Shown: positions 1 through 5,515 of the stretch, piece after piece
How the letters are laid out: each line of letters opens with the position of its first letter
How positions within the stretch are numbered: the stretch's first letter is position 1
NCBI GenBank assembly: GCA_020846815.1
Contig: JADLDF010000124.1
Location: forward strand, 1 to 5,515
Direction: 5' to 3'
Length of the DNA: 5,515 nt
Source of the DNA: Gammaproteobacteria bacterium
Lineage (GTDB): Bacteria > Pseudomonadota > Gammaproteobacteria > Steroidobacterales > Steroidobacteraceae
The notes under the pieces: model-generated
Told to the model about the DNA's origin: nothing
Seen by the model: the letters and a program-made list of their open reading frames with translations, nothing else
Database searches by the model: none
Made by a program: the position numbers and the translations under genes

Positions 1-1193
1 ACGTCATGGACAACTACAGCCTGCGCGACTTCGTGCCCACGACCATGATGCCGGGCCGCGCGGCCTCGAACCCCGATCGCCGCACCACGGGTGCCAAGGC
101 CGAGGTCGAGCTGGCATTGACCGCGGCACTCACCGGCACTTTCGGCTTCGAGCGGCAGGAGAACGTCCACGCCCTGCGTTCGACCCTGAACGAGACGGCG
201 ATGCCGTACGAGGCGATGGCGCGGATCGAAGACGGCCGCTTCCGCAGCGACAGCCTGTACGGCGAGCTCTCCTGGCGCCTCGCCGAACGCCACAAAATCA
301 TCGGTGGGCTGCGGCTCGACGACTGGATGGCGCGCGACCGACGCGCGACCCTGAGTCTCGGCATGACGAACGCTGCGAACCCCACGGCCGGCGCGCGGCG
401 CGACGAACGGCTCGGCGGTGGGTTCCTGCGCTACGAGGGCGCGCTGGCCGAGCGGCCGGTGACGGCCTACGTCGGCGTCGGCCACGTCGAGCGCTTTCCC
501 GACTACTGGGAGCTGCTGGCGAGCGGCCGCGAGGCGCTCGACAGCCTCAGCGCTTTCGGCACGCGCCCCGAGCAGACCACGCAACTCGACACCGGACTGC
601 TGTGGCAGGCGAGCCGGCTGTCGGTCTCGCTGTCGGCGTTCGTCAGCGAGGTCGACGACTACATTCTGCTGCAGAACGGCCACCGCAAGGGCATGCGCAG
701 CACGACCGTGGTCCGCAATGTCGATGCGCGCACCTGGGGCGCCGAGATCGATGCCGGCCTGCGGCTCGGTGACGCCTGGAAGCTCGGCGGCTCGCTCGCC
801 TGGACGCGCGGCGAGAATCGCAGCGACGGCACGCCGCTGGCGCAGATGCCGCCGCTCGAGGCGCGGCTGACCCTCGGCTACGAGCGCGCGGCCTGGAGCG
901 CGGGTGCGCTGCTGCGCGTGGTCGCCTCGCAGGATCGCTACGTCGTCGGCCAGGGCAATGTCGTCGGCCAGGACATCGGCCCGACCGGCGGCTTTGCCTT
1001 GCTGTCGGTGAACGCCGGATGGCGGGCGCGCGACGGCTTGCTGATCGCCGTCGGCATCGACAACCTGTTCGACCGCGAGTACGCCGAGCACCTGAGTCGC
1101 GCCGGGGCGATGATCGCGGGCTTCACGCAGACTGCACGCGTGAACGAGCCGGGGCGTACGCTGTGGCTCAAGGCCAGTGCCGGCAGCCGCTAG
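1..1193 (+). CDS. oprC: TonB-dependent copper receptor, OprC/NosA family (5' partial, C-terminal beta-barrel)
   Basis: Outer-membrane receptor that would bring copper into the periplasm using TonB-ExbBD energy. The frame is already open at the left edge: V-M-D-N-Y-S-L-R begins at position 3, so the ATG at 6 is internal and the signal peptide, TonB box and plug lie outside the window. About 396 barrel residues are visible, against roughly 650-720 for the whole family. Family signatures (numbered from the Met at 6) are GNVVGQDIG at about 317-325, DNLFDREYAEHLSRAGA at 352-368, and FTQTARVNEPGRTLW at 373-387, which together match the TonB-copper receptor family closely. The protein ends K-A-S-A-G-S-R rather than with the usual terminal aromatic of outer-membrane barrels, which is odd. 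A PCu(A)C chaperone gene follows after 35 bp with no terminator between, supporting a copper role. The family call is strong; copper as the substrate is inferred from family and neighbour. Confidence 0.9.
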   Translation, partial: VMDNYSLRDFVPTTMMPGRAASNPDRRTTGAKAEVELALTAALTGTFGFERQENVHALRSTLNETAMPYEAMARIEDGRFRSDSLYGELSWRLAERHKIIGGLRLDDWMARDRRATLSLGMTNAANPTAGARRDERLGGGFLRYEGALAERPVTAYVGVGHVERFPDYWELLASGREALDSLSAFGTRPEQTTQLDTGLLWQASRLSVSLSAFVSEVDDYILLQNGHRKGMRSTTVVRNVDARTWGAEIDAGLRLGDAWKLGGSLAWTRGENRSDGTPLAQMPPLEARLTLGYERAAWSAGALLRVVASQDRYVVGQGNVVGQDIGPTGGFALLSVNAGWRARDGLLIAVGIDNLFDREYAEHLSRAGAMIAGFTQTARVNEPGRTLWLKASAGSR

Positions 1194-1218
1194 CCCCACG
1201 ATTTCCAATCAGATCACG

Positions 1219-1223
1219 AGGAG
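1219..1223 (+). promoter_or_regulatory. Ribosome binding site for the PCu(A)C gene
   Basis: AGGAG lies 5 bases before a GTG codon at 1229. It decides the start: the open frame runs back to 1019 inside the receptor gene, but only this GTG has a good Shine-Dalgarno sequence, and it places a hydrophobic signal segment near the N-terminus. Confidence 0.75.
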
Positions 1224-1228
1224 CAGAC

Positions 1229-1789
1229 GTGTTACACCCATCTCAAGTCCATTCCGGCCGATCCCTGTGGCATTGCCGGCCGACCTTCGCGGCATCGCTG
1301 GCCGTGCTCGGCTGCTTGCTGGCGCTGGGGTCGAACCTGTCCGTCGGTCGCGACCACCAGGGCGGGGCGCTGAAGGTCGAAAACCCCTGGTCGCGTGCGA
1401 CTGCGCCCGGTGCGTCGGTCGGCGCCGGCTTTCTGGTGATCACGAACCCGGGCAAGGCTGACGAGCTGGTGTCGGGCAGCTCGCCGGTCGCCGAGCGCGT
1501 CGAGCTGCATTCGAGCCGTCTGGAAGGCGGGATCATGAAGATGCGCAAGCTGGAGCGACTCGAGATCCCGGCGGGCGGCGTCGTGCGACTGGAGCCGGGC
1601 GCGCTGCACCTCATGCTGGTCGGCCTCAGGCAGCCCCTGGTCGAGGGCACCACAGTGCCGTTGACGCTGCGGTTCGGCAGCGCTGGCGAGCTGACGGTCC
1701 AGCTCAAGGTCGAGGCCATCGGCGCACAAGGCACGGGTGCACAAGGCAAGGGCGCGCCGGCCAAGGCCATGGATCATTCACATCACTGA
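1229..1789 (+). CDS. PCu(A)C-family periplasmic copper chaperone (DUF461)
   Basis: Periplasmic Cu(I)-binding chaperone of 186 residues; the family delivers copper to targets such as the CuA centre of cytochrome c oxidase. The complete H-X10-M-X21-H-X-M copper motif is present: His94, Met105, His127 and Met129. The typical domain opening L-K-V-E-N-P-W-S-R-A-T-A-P-G is at 48-61. The N-terminus has a basic stretch and a hydrophobic segment (about 20-35, containing Cys29), consistent with a signal peptide or membrane anchor. Cys29 sits mid-core with a poor lipobox, so lipidation is doubtful. The tail after about residue 164 is unusual: GAQGT, GAQGK and GAPAK repeats followed by M-D-H-S-H-H, a likely extra metal-binding end. 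The start is GTG, chosen for the AGGAG upstream. It lies 35 bp after a copper receptor and 19 bp before a CbiM-like gene, apparently in one operon. Confidence 0.93.
   Translation: MLHPSQVHSGRSLWHCRPTFAASLAVLGCLLALGSNLSVGRDHQGGALKVENPWSRATAPGASVGAGFLVITNPGKADELVSGSSPVAERVELHSSRLEGGIMKMRKLERLEIPAGGVVRLEPGALHLMLVGLRQPLVEGTTVPLTLRFGSAGELTVQLKVEAIGAQGTGAQGKGAPAKAMDHSHH
1721..1750 (+). repeat. Two-copy 15-bp tandem repeat inside the PCu(A)C gene
   Basis: Units at 1721-1735 and 1736-1750 match at 13 of 15 bases and encode GAQGT and GAQGK. A third, degenerate unit at 1751-1765 encodes GAPAK. The repeat forms a flexible Gly/Ala linker before the His-rich C-terminus and could vary in copy number between strains. 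Confidence 0.75.
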
Positions 1790-1808
1790 TGCACCTGGGC
1801 CGCTTGCG

Positions 1809-2480
1809 ATGCTGATCGAGAGCGGCCTGCTGTCCGTTCCGGTGGTCGTCGGCGCCAGCCTCCTCGCTGCACTGACCTGCGGGTTCTCGCTGACCCTGCG
1901 TCCCTGGCGCGGCTGGCTCGAGGACGGCGAGCGCCGCGCGGTGTGGGCTGCCAGCCTCGTGCTGCTCGGCGCCGTCTGGTCGTTGCGCGCCGGTTTCGTG
2001 CCGGGGCAGTCGTTGCGTTTCCTGCTCGTGACCGCATCCGTGTTGCTGCACGGCCGGGCGCTGACGATCCTCGGCGCGGCACTGGTTCTCGTGGCGCTCT
2101 CGCTGGTCGGGGTTGCCGACTGGGTCAGCTTCGGGCCGAACCTGCTGTGCACAGCGGTGGTGCCGGCATTGTTCGCGGGTCGCCTGCACGAGATCGTGCA
2201 TCGCCGGCTGCCGCACAACTACTTCGTCTACTTCTTCCTCAGCGTCTTCCTCGGCTCCGCGCTGGCCTGGAACGTCGCGGCCCTGGCCCGCGGACTCCTG
2301 CTGCTGCTGTCGGACCAGCCATCGACGAGCGCCGACAGCGGCGAGGACCTGCTCGCCTTGCTGCCGTTGATGAGCTTCGGCGAGGCGTTCATCAACGGCT
2401 TGCTGGTCGCCACCGCCGCCGTGTACCGCCCGCGATGGGTCATGAGTTTCGACGCCGGCACGTATTTCGCGAGGCGCTGA
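1809..2480 (+). CDS. CbiM-like energy-coupling factor permease family membrane protein (COG3235-type)
   Basis: Inner-membrane protein of 223 residues with about six hydrophobic segments: near 7-27, 44-63, 69-102, 112-124, 138-167 and 181-205. Conserved-looking blocks are P-H-N-Y-F-V-Y-F-F (135-143), F-G-E-A-F-I-N-G-L (190-198) and Y-R-P-R-W-V-M-S-F-D (206-215), which I recognise from proteins annotated as ECF transporter permeases related to CbiM/NikM. The middle (about 68-118) can be laid on the CbiM core, but the N-terminus is M-L-I-E-S-G rather than the M-H of nickel/cobalt CbiM/NikM proteins. I chose the ATG at 1809 because it begins this N-terminal pattern and clears the upstream gene. 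An in-frame ATG at 1737 would overlap that gene by 53 bp and add a non-membrane, Arg-rich leader. No clear Shine-Dalgarno precedes 1809, so translation may be coupled to the gene before it. No CbiQ or ATPase partner is in the window. Its substrate is unknown; copper is suggested only by context. Confidence 0.8.
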   Translation: MLIESGLLSVPVVVGASLLAALTCGFSLTLRPWRGWLEDGERRAVWAASLVLLGAVWSLRAGFVPGQSLRFLLVTASVLLHGRALTILGAALVLVALSLVGVADWVSFGPNLLCTAVVPALFAGRLHEIVHRRLPHNYFVYFFLSVFLGSALAWNVAALARGLLLLLSDQPSTSADSGEDLLALLPLMSFGEAFINGLLVATAAVYRPRWVMSFDAGTYFARR

Positions 2481-2514
2481 GGGCCAGCTGCGATCGAGTG
2501 CCCGCGCCTTGTCG

Positions 2515-2539
2515 CGTGGCCGGTCGCGGATCGGCCACG
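2515..2539 (+). terminator. Strong hairpin after the copper operon, possible terminator without a U-tract
   Basis: An 11-bp stem (arms 2515-2525 and 2529-2539, one G-U pair) with a GCG loop begins 34 bases after the stop codon at 2480. The following bases are GC-rich with no T run, so it is not a canonical intrinsic terminator. It may stop transcription with Rho or protect the 3' end of the mRNA. Confidence 0.45.
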
Positions 2540-2586
2540 GAGCGGGCAGTGGTCACGCAATGTCTGCGGCCGCAGCCGGGCGCAGG

Positions 2587-2612
2587 TATCGTTATATCCA
2601 ATAATATACAAC
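2587..2612 (+). promoter_or_regulatory. AT-rich promoter/operator candidate with an imperfect dyad
   Basis: This is the only AT-rich patch in a strongly GC-rich window, about 60 bp before the receptor start. Half-sites GTTATAT (2591-2597) and ATACAAC (2606-2612) form a 22-bp inverted repeat matching at 6 of 7 outer positions. The AATAAT at 2600-2605 resembles a -10 box (5 of 6 with TATAAT), but I see no good -35 at the right spacing. A repressed metal-uptake promoter with a Zur- or Fur-like operator would look like this. The centre does not match the compact Zur consensus, so the regulator is not assigned. Confidence 0.4.
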
Positions 2613-2659
2613 GCAAGTCCGTTGCCGCCCAGGCCCATCGGCGGCTCACGACGATTCAC

Positions 2660-2665
2660 GGAGGA
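2660..2665 (+). promoter_or_regulatory. Ribosome binding site for the second receptor gene
   Basis: GGAGGA lies 7 bases before the ATG at 2673. It selects that start over the in-frame ATG at 2622, which has no comparable site and would put 17 extra residues in front of the signal peptide. Confidence 0.8.
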
Positions 2666-2672
2666 AGCATCG

Positions 2673-4736
2673 ATGCGCAGGTCAGCGGGCGTCCGCATGG
2701 TGTCGTACATGACGATATTGATTGGCAGCGGCGCCGCCGGTGCCGTCGAGCCGCAACGCAGCGAAGACGGCGTCTTCACGCTGGGCCAGATCACGGTCAC
2801 GGCGCCGCGCATCCGCGACAGCGCCAGCGACTCGGCGATCGGCAAGGATGAAATCTGGCGCTTCGACACCAACTCCCTGGACCAGGTGGTGAAGCTGGTG
2901 CCGGGCGTCACGGCGACGCAGGAGGGCAACGGCCGTCGCAACGAGCGCGACATCCTTGTGCGTGGCTTCGGGCGGTTGCAGGTGCCGCTGACCATCGATG
3001 GCGTGCGGGTCTACCTGCCGGCGGACAATCGGCTCGACTTCGGCCGTTTCCTCACGCCGGACCTGGCCGAAATCCAGATCCAGAAGGGCTACGTCCCGGT
3101 CACCAACGGCCCGGGCGGCCTCGGCGGTGCAATCAACCTGGTGACCCGCAAGCCGACCCGGCCGTTCGAGTCGGAAGTGCAACTCGGCACCATGCTGGGC
3201 CGTGATGCAGGCTACGACGGCTGGAGCGGCTATGCGCGGGTCGGCACACGGACCGAACGCTTCTACGCCCAGATCAGCGGCACCTATCTCGATCGCGATT
3301 CCTGGACGCTGTCCGGCGACTTCCGCCCGACGGCGATGGAGGACGGTGGCGAGCGCAACCGCTCGGCCAATCGCGACTCGCGCCTCAACGTCAAGTTCGG
3401 CTTCGTGCCGAACGAGACCGACGAGTACTCGCTGAGCTACACGAAACAGGAGGGCAGCAAGGAGGCGCCGCTGCACGTCAACAACAGCCCGCCCGTACCG
3501 CCGAACAGCTACTGGACCTGGCCGCAGTGGGACATCGACAACCTGTACTGGCTTTCCAGCACGGAATTCGGTGAGCGCACCTACCTGAAGACGCGACTCT
3601 TCTACAACACGTTCGACAATGCGCTGTATGCCTGGGACGATCGCAACTACACCACCCAGTCGTTGAATGGCCGCTTCCAGAGCATCTATGACGATGATGG
3701 CTATGGCGGCAGCGTCGAGGTCGGCCTGCCATTGCTGCCGAGCAGCGTAACCCGCCTGACGGCGCACTACCGCCGCGACCGGCACGTCGAGTTCAACATC
3801 AACCGCCCGACCAGCGCCACGTTCCGCAATACCGAACCGCGCCAGACGACGCGCGAGGAGACCTGGTCGCTTGCGGCCGAGAACAGCTACGCGGCGAGCG
3901 ATGCGCTGGAGATCCGCGCCGGCATCAGCTACGACAGCAACGAGATCCTGGTCGCCGAGGAGTTCAACGCGACGCGTGGGCTCTATCAAAATCCGACCGG
4001 TGGCAGCCATTCGCTGAACGGTCAGGCGGCCGTCACCTGGCGCTATGCCGATGACGCCAGCCTTGGCGCCAGCGTGTCGTCGCGGGCCCGCGTTCCGACC
4101 CTGTTCGAGCGCTACAGCACGCGCTTCGGCACGGCCGTGCCCAATCCCGCGCTCGAATCCGAGCGCGCGACCAGCCTGGAGCTGAGCTGGGAGCGGCACT
4201 TCGACGCGAGCCGACGCCTGTCGGTCGCGGTGTTCTACGCCGATGTCACCGACATGATCCAGACCGTGGTCGTGGCACCTCCGCCGAACCAGCTCACGCA
4301 GGCACAGAACGTCGGCGACGGCGAGAACTACGGCCTCGAACTCGCCGGCGAAGCGCGCATCGGCGAGCGTCTGACCGTCGGCGGCAACTACACCTGGCTG
4401 GAACGGCGCATTGCCGATCCGCTGCAGCCGGGACTGCGGCCGCTCGGCACGCCGACCCACCAGGGCCTGCTGTTTGCGGCCTGGGAGGCGCCCTTCGGCC
4501 TGTCGCTCATGCCGAGCGTGGAGTTCGCCGACAGCCGCTGGAGCGATGTGACCGGCGGCGGCTACCGCGAACTCGGCGCCTACACGCTGATCAACCTGCA
4601 GCTCCAGTACCGCGCTGGCGAACGCTTCGTGGCCGCGATCGGTGGACGCAACCTGCTCGATCGCAACTACACGCTCGCCGATGGCCTGCCGGAACCGGGC
4701 CGCACGTTGTTCGCCAAGCTGCAGTTTGCGTTCTAG
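2673..4736 (+). CDS. TonB-dependent outer-membrane receptor, substrate unknown
   Basis: Complete TonB-dependent receptor of 687 residues, a normal length for the family. It has a signal peptide with likely cleavage after A-G-A at residue 24, and a TonB-box-like Q-I-T-V-T-A at 39-44. The plug domain spans about 55-161: L-V-P-G-V at 75-79, I-L-V-R-G-F-G at 94-100, T-I-D-G-V-R at 107-112, I-Q-I-Q-K-G at 134-139 and G-P-G-G-L-G-G-A-I-N-L-V-T at 146-158. The 22-strand-type barrel follows and ends with the expected aromatic, L-Q-F-A-F. A Trp/Tyr-rich loop stands out at 280-293. There are no cysteines and few histidines or methionines, so nothing marks a bound metal ion directly; a siderophore, other metal chelate or non-metal ligand all remain possible. 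It appears to be a separate transcription unit with its own AT-rich upstream region. It converges on a di-heme protein gene and follows a copper operon, which hints at metal uptake only by context. Confidence 0.93.
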   Translation: MRRSAGVRMVSYMTILIGSGAAGAVEPQRSEDGVFTLGQITVTAPRIRDSASDSAIGKDEIWRFDTNSLDQVVKLVPGVTATQEGNGRRNERDILVRGFGRLQVPLTIDGVRVYLPADNRLDFGRFLTPDLAEIQIQKGYVPVTNGPGGLGGAINLVTRKPTRPFESEVQLGTMLGRDAGYDGWSGYARVGTRTERFYAQISGTYLDRDSWTLSGDFRPTAMEDGGERNRSANRDSRLNVKFGFVPNETDEYSLSYTKQEGSKEAPLHVNNSPPVPPNSYWTWPQWDIDNLYWLSSTEFGERTYLKTRLFYNTFDNALYAWDDRNYTTQSLNGRFQSIYDDDGYGGSVEVGLPLLPSSVTRLTAHYRRDRHVEFNINRPTSATFRNTEPRQTTREETWSLAAENSYAASDALEIRAGISYDSNEILVAEEFNATRGLYQNPTGGSHSLNGQAAVTWRYADDASLGASVSSRARVPTLFERYSTRFGTAVPNPALESERATSLELSWERHFDASRRLSVAVFYADVTDMIQTVVVAPPPNQLTQAQNVGDGENYGLELAGEARIGERLTVGGNYTWLERRIADPLQPGLRPLGTPTHQGLLFAAWEAPFGLSLMPSVEFADSRWSDVTGGGYRELGAYTLINLQLQYRAGERFVAAIGGRNLLDRNYTLADGLPEPGRTLFAKLQFAF

Positions 4737-4741
4737 CCGGC

Positions 4742-4771
4742 GACCGGCCCGTCACGACGAGCCGGCCGGTC
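4742..4771. terminator. Hairpin in the convergent gap, candidate bidirectional terminator
   Basis: Arms GACCGGCC (4742-4749) and GGCCGGTC (4764-4771) form an 8-bp stem with a 14-base loop that can itself pair (CGTC with GACG). It begins 5 bases after the receptor stop and overlaps the stop codon of the minus-strand gene. There is no T-run on either side, so intrinsic termination is uncertain. Confidence 0.4.
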
Positions 4772-5515
4772 ATAGCGAGCCGAGGAATGCGAGCAGTTCG
4801 TCGCGCGAGCGCGCATCCAGTGCGGCAAAGCGCGCGGCGGCGTGCTGCGCCTCGCCGCCATGCCACAGGATCGCCTCGGTCGGCGTGCGGGCGCGGCCAT
4901 CGTGCAGGTAGGCAATGCGCCGGCTGACATGTCCGGTCAGTCCGAGACCCCAGAGCGCTGCCGTGCGCCACTCGCGACCGGTGGCCGCGCCGTCGGGCCG
5001 CCCATCGGCGAGACCCTCGCCGAGGTCGTGCAGCAGCAGGTCGGTGAACGGATGGATGGTCTGCCGCGACAGCATCGGTGCGCCGGCCACATCGCCGGTA
5101 CGCAGCGTTGCGCGATGGCAACCCTCGCAGCCGAGCGCGAGGAAGTGCGCCGCGCCGGCCCGGGCAGCGGCCGAGTCAACGCCGCTGCGGGTGGGTACGC
5201 CGGCGAAGCGCTGGAAGGCGACGATCGCGGCGAGGTCGGTGTCGCTCAGCTCGGTCGCTGCGGCACCGGTCTGCGGCGCGGGCAGGCCGCGGCCTGCGCG
5301 ATCGTCCACCGGGCGCAGTGCCGACGTCACTCCCATCTCGTTGGCGAGCGCGCTCGCGATCTGGTCTTCGAGCGTGGCCTGGTTCGCCTTCCAGCCGAAG
5401 CGCCCGAGCCGGCGTCGGCCGGCGTTGTCGCGCCATTCGTTGGCGCGGCCGGAGATGCCGTCGCCATCACGGTCGAACGGATCCACGCGTTCCTGGATCT
5501 GCTTTTCCGGCACCG
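4770..5515 (-). CDS. Di-heme oxidoreductase family protein, DUF1111 (C-terminal part, 5' truncated by window)
   Basis: C-terminal 247 or so residues of a periplasmic c-type cytochrome of the DUF1111 thiol-oxidoreductase/peroxidase-like family, usually 400-500 residues with two hemes. The frame is open to the right edge, so the signal peptide and first heme site are outside; the GTG at 5513 is internal. Numbered from that codon, visible features are an acidic D-P-F-D-R-D-G-D-G-I-S-G loop (11-22, calcium-loop-like), R-F-G-W-K-A-N-Q (38-45), a heme-binding C-E-G-C-H (129-133; bases 5115-5129), and the family block Q-T-I-H-P-F-T-D-L-L-L-H-D-L-G-E-G-L-A-D-G (151-171). R-E-W-R-T (180-184), L-H-D-G-R-A (203-208) and A-I-L-W-H-G-G-E-A (214-222) follow, with a normal end at F-L-G-S-L. 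Its reaction is not established. Homologues often neighbour imelysin-type iron proteins and TonB receptors. It converges on the receptor gene with a 33-bp gap. Confidence 0.92.
   Translation of the reverse strand, partial: VPEKQIQERVDPFDRDGDGISGRANEWRDNAGRRRLGRFGWKANQATLEDQIASALANEMGVTSALRPVDDRAGRGLPAPQTGAAATELSDTDLAAIVAFQRFAGVPTRSGVDSAAARAGAAHFLALGCEGCHRATLRTGDVAGAPMLSRQTIHPFTDLLLHDLGEGLADGRPDGAATGREWRTAALWGLGLTGHVSRRIAYLHDGRARTPTEAILWHGGEAQHAAARFAALDARSRDELLAFLGSL

Larger units (their letters stand above)
2481..2672. other. Intergenic region between the copper operon and the second receptor gene
   Basis: This 192-bp stretch has no convincing gene on either strand. In order it holds the hairpin at 2515-2539, a perfect 12-bp palindrome CTGCGGCCGCAG at 2564-2575, an AT-rich island at about 2587-2612, and the ribosome binding site at 2660-2665. 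It probably contains the end of one transcription unit and the promoter of the next. Confidence 0.7.

Noticed and set aside
942..972. A 13-bp direct repeat GTCGTCGGCCAGG at 942-954 and 960-972.
   Set aside because: It encodes V-V-G-Q twice within the conserved barrel block of the receptor; a short local duplication in coding sequence, not a mobile-element or attachment-site signature.
1304..1318. A lipobox-like V-L-G-C at residues 26-29 of the chaperone.
   Set aside because: Leu at the -2 position is unusual and the hydrophobic core continues past the Cys, so a lipoprotein call is not supported.
1704..2218. Overlapping minus-strand frames of 146 and 170 codons opposite the chaperone end and the membrane protein.
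   Set aside because: Low-complexity Arg/Pro/Ser- or Gln/His-rich products with no domain; they are shadows of the two forward genes.
1943..2851. A forward 302-codon frame covering the intergenic region and overlapping two genes.
   Set aside because: Arg-rich product, out of frame with both real genes, no ribosome binding site and no family resemblance.
2682..4460. A 592-codon open frame on the minus strand opposite the second receptor gene.
   Set aside because: It lies wholly antisense to a clear receptor gene. Its product is Arg/Ala/Val-rich with no recognisable domain, and long antisense frames are expected in GC-rich coding DNA.
1..5515. CRISPR arrays, tRNA or rRNA genes, insertion sequences, cobalamin riboswitch.
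   Set aside because: I looked for regular repeats, cloverleaf features, transposase frames and a riboswitch-length leader before either receptor and saw none; the upstream region of the first receptor is outside the window.

Overview
This is a GC-rich window with dense coding in the style of a proteobacterium. It holds two TonB-dependent outer-membrane receptors, a periplasmic copper chaperone, a CbiM-like membrane protein and a c-type di-heme protein, so the host is a Gram-negative with an outer membrane and cytochrome c maturation. A gammaproteobacterium is my best guess, but nothing here fixes the genus.

Layout. Positions 1-2480 look like one rightward operon. It contains the 3' part of an OprC/NosA-type TonB-dependent copper receptor (cut by the left edge), then after 35 bp a complete PCu(A)C copper chaperone, then after 19 bp a CbiM-like (COG3235-type) integral membrane protein. 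A strong hairpin follows the last stop. Positions 2481-2672 are non-coding. They hold that hairpin, a 12-bp palindrome and an AT-rich island with an imperfect dyad that probably carries the promoter or operator of the next gene. Positions 2673-4736 encode a second, full-length TonB-dependent receptor of unknown substrate. A 33-bp convergent gap with a hairpin separates it from the C-terminal half of a DUF1111 di-heme oxidoreductase on the minus strand, cut by the right edge.

How the genes may work together. The receptor, chaperone and membrane protein form a plausible copper acquisition line: outer-membrane entry, periplasmic binding and delivery, and an inner-membrane component of unproven role. 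The second receptor and the DUF1111 protein may form another metal-related unit, possibly iron since DUF1111 genes are often found with imelysin-type iron genes, but neither substrate can be read from the sequence. No individual family here is new. The points most worth a second look are the CbiM-like protein, which appears to lack the nickel/cobalt ligands yet sits in a copper operon, and the receptor/DUF1111 pairing.
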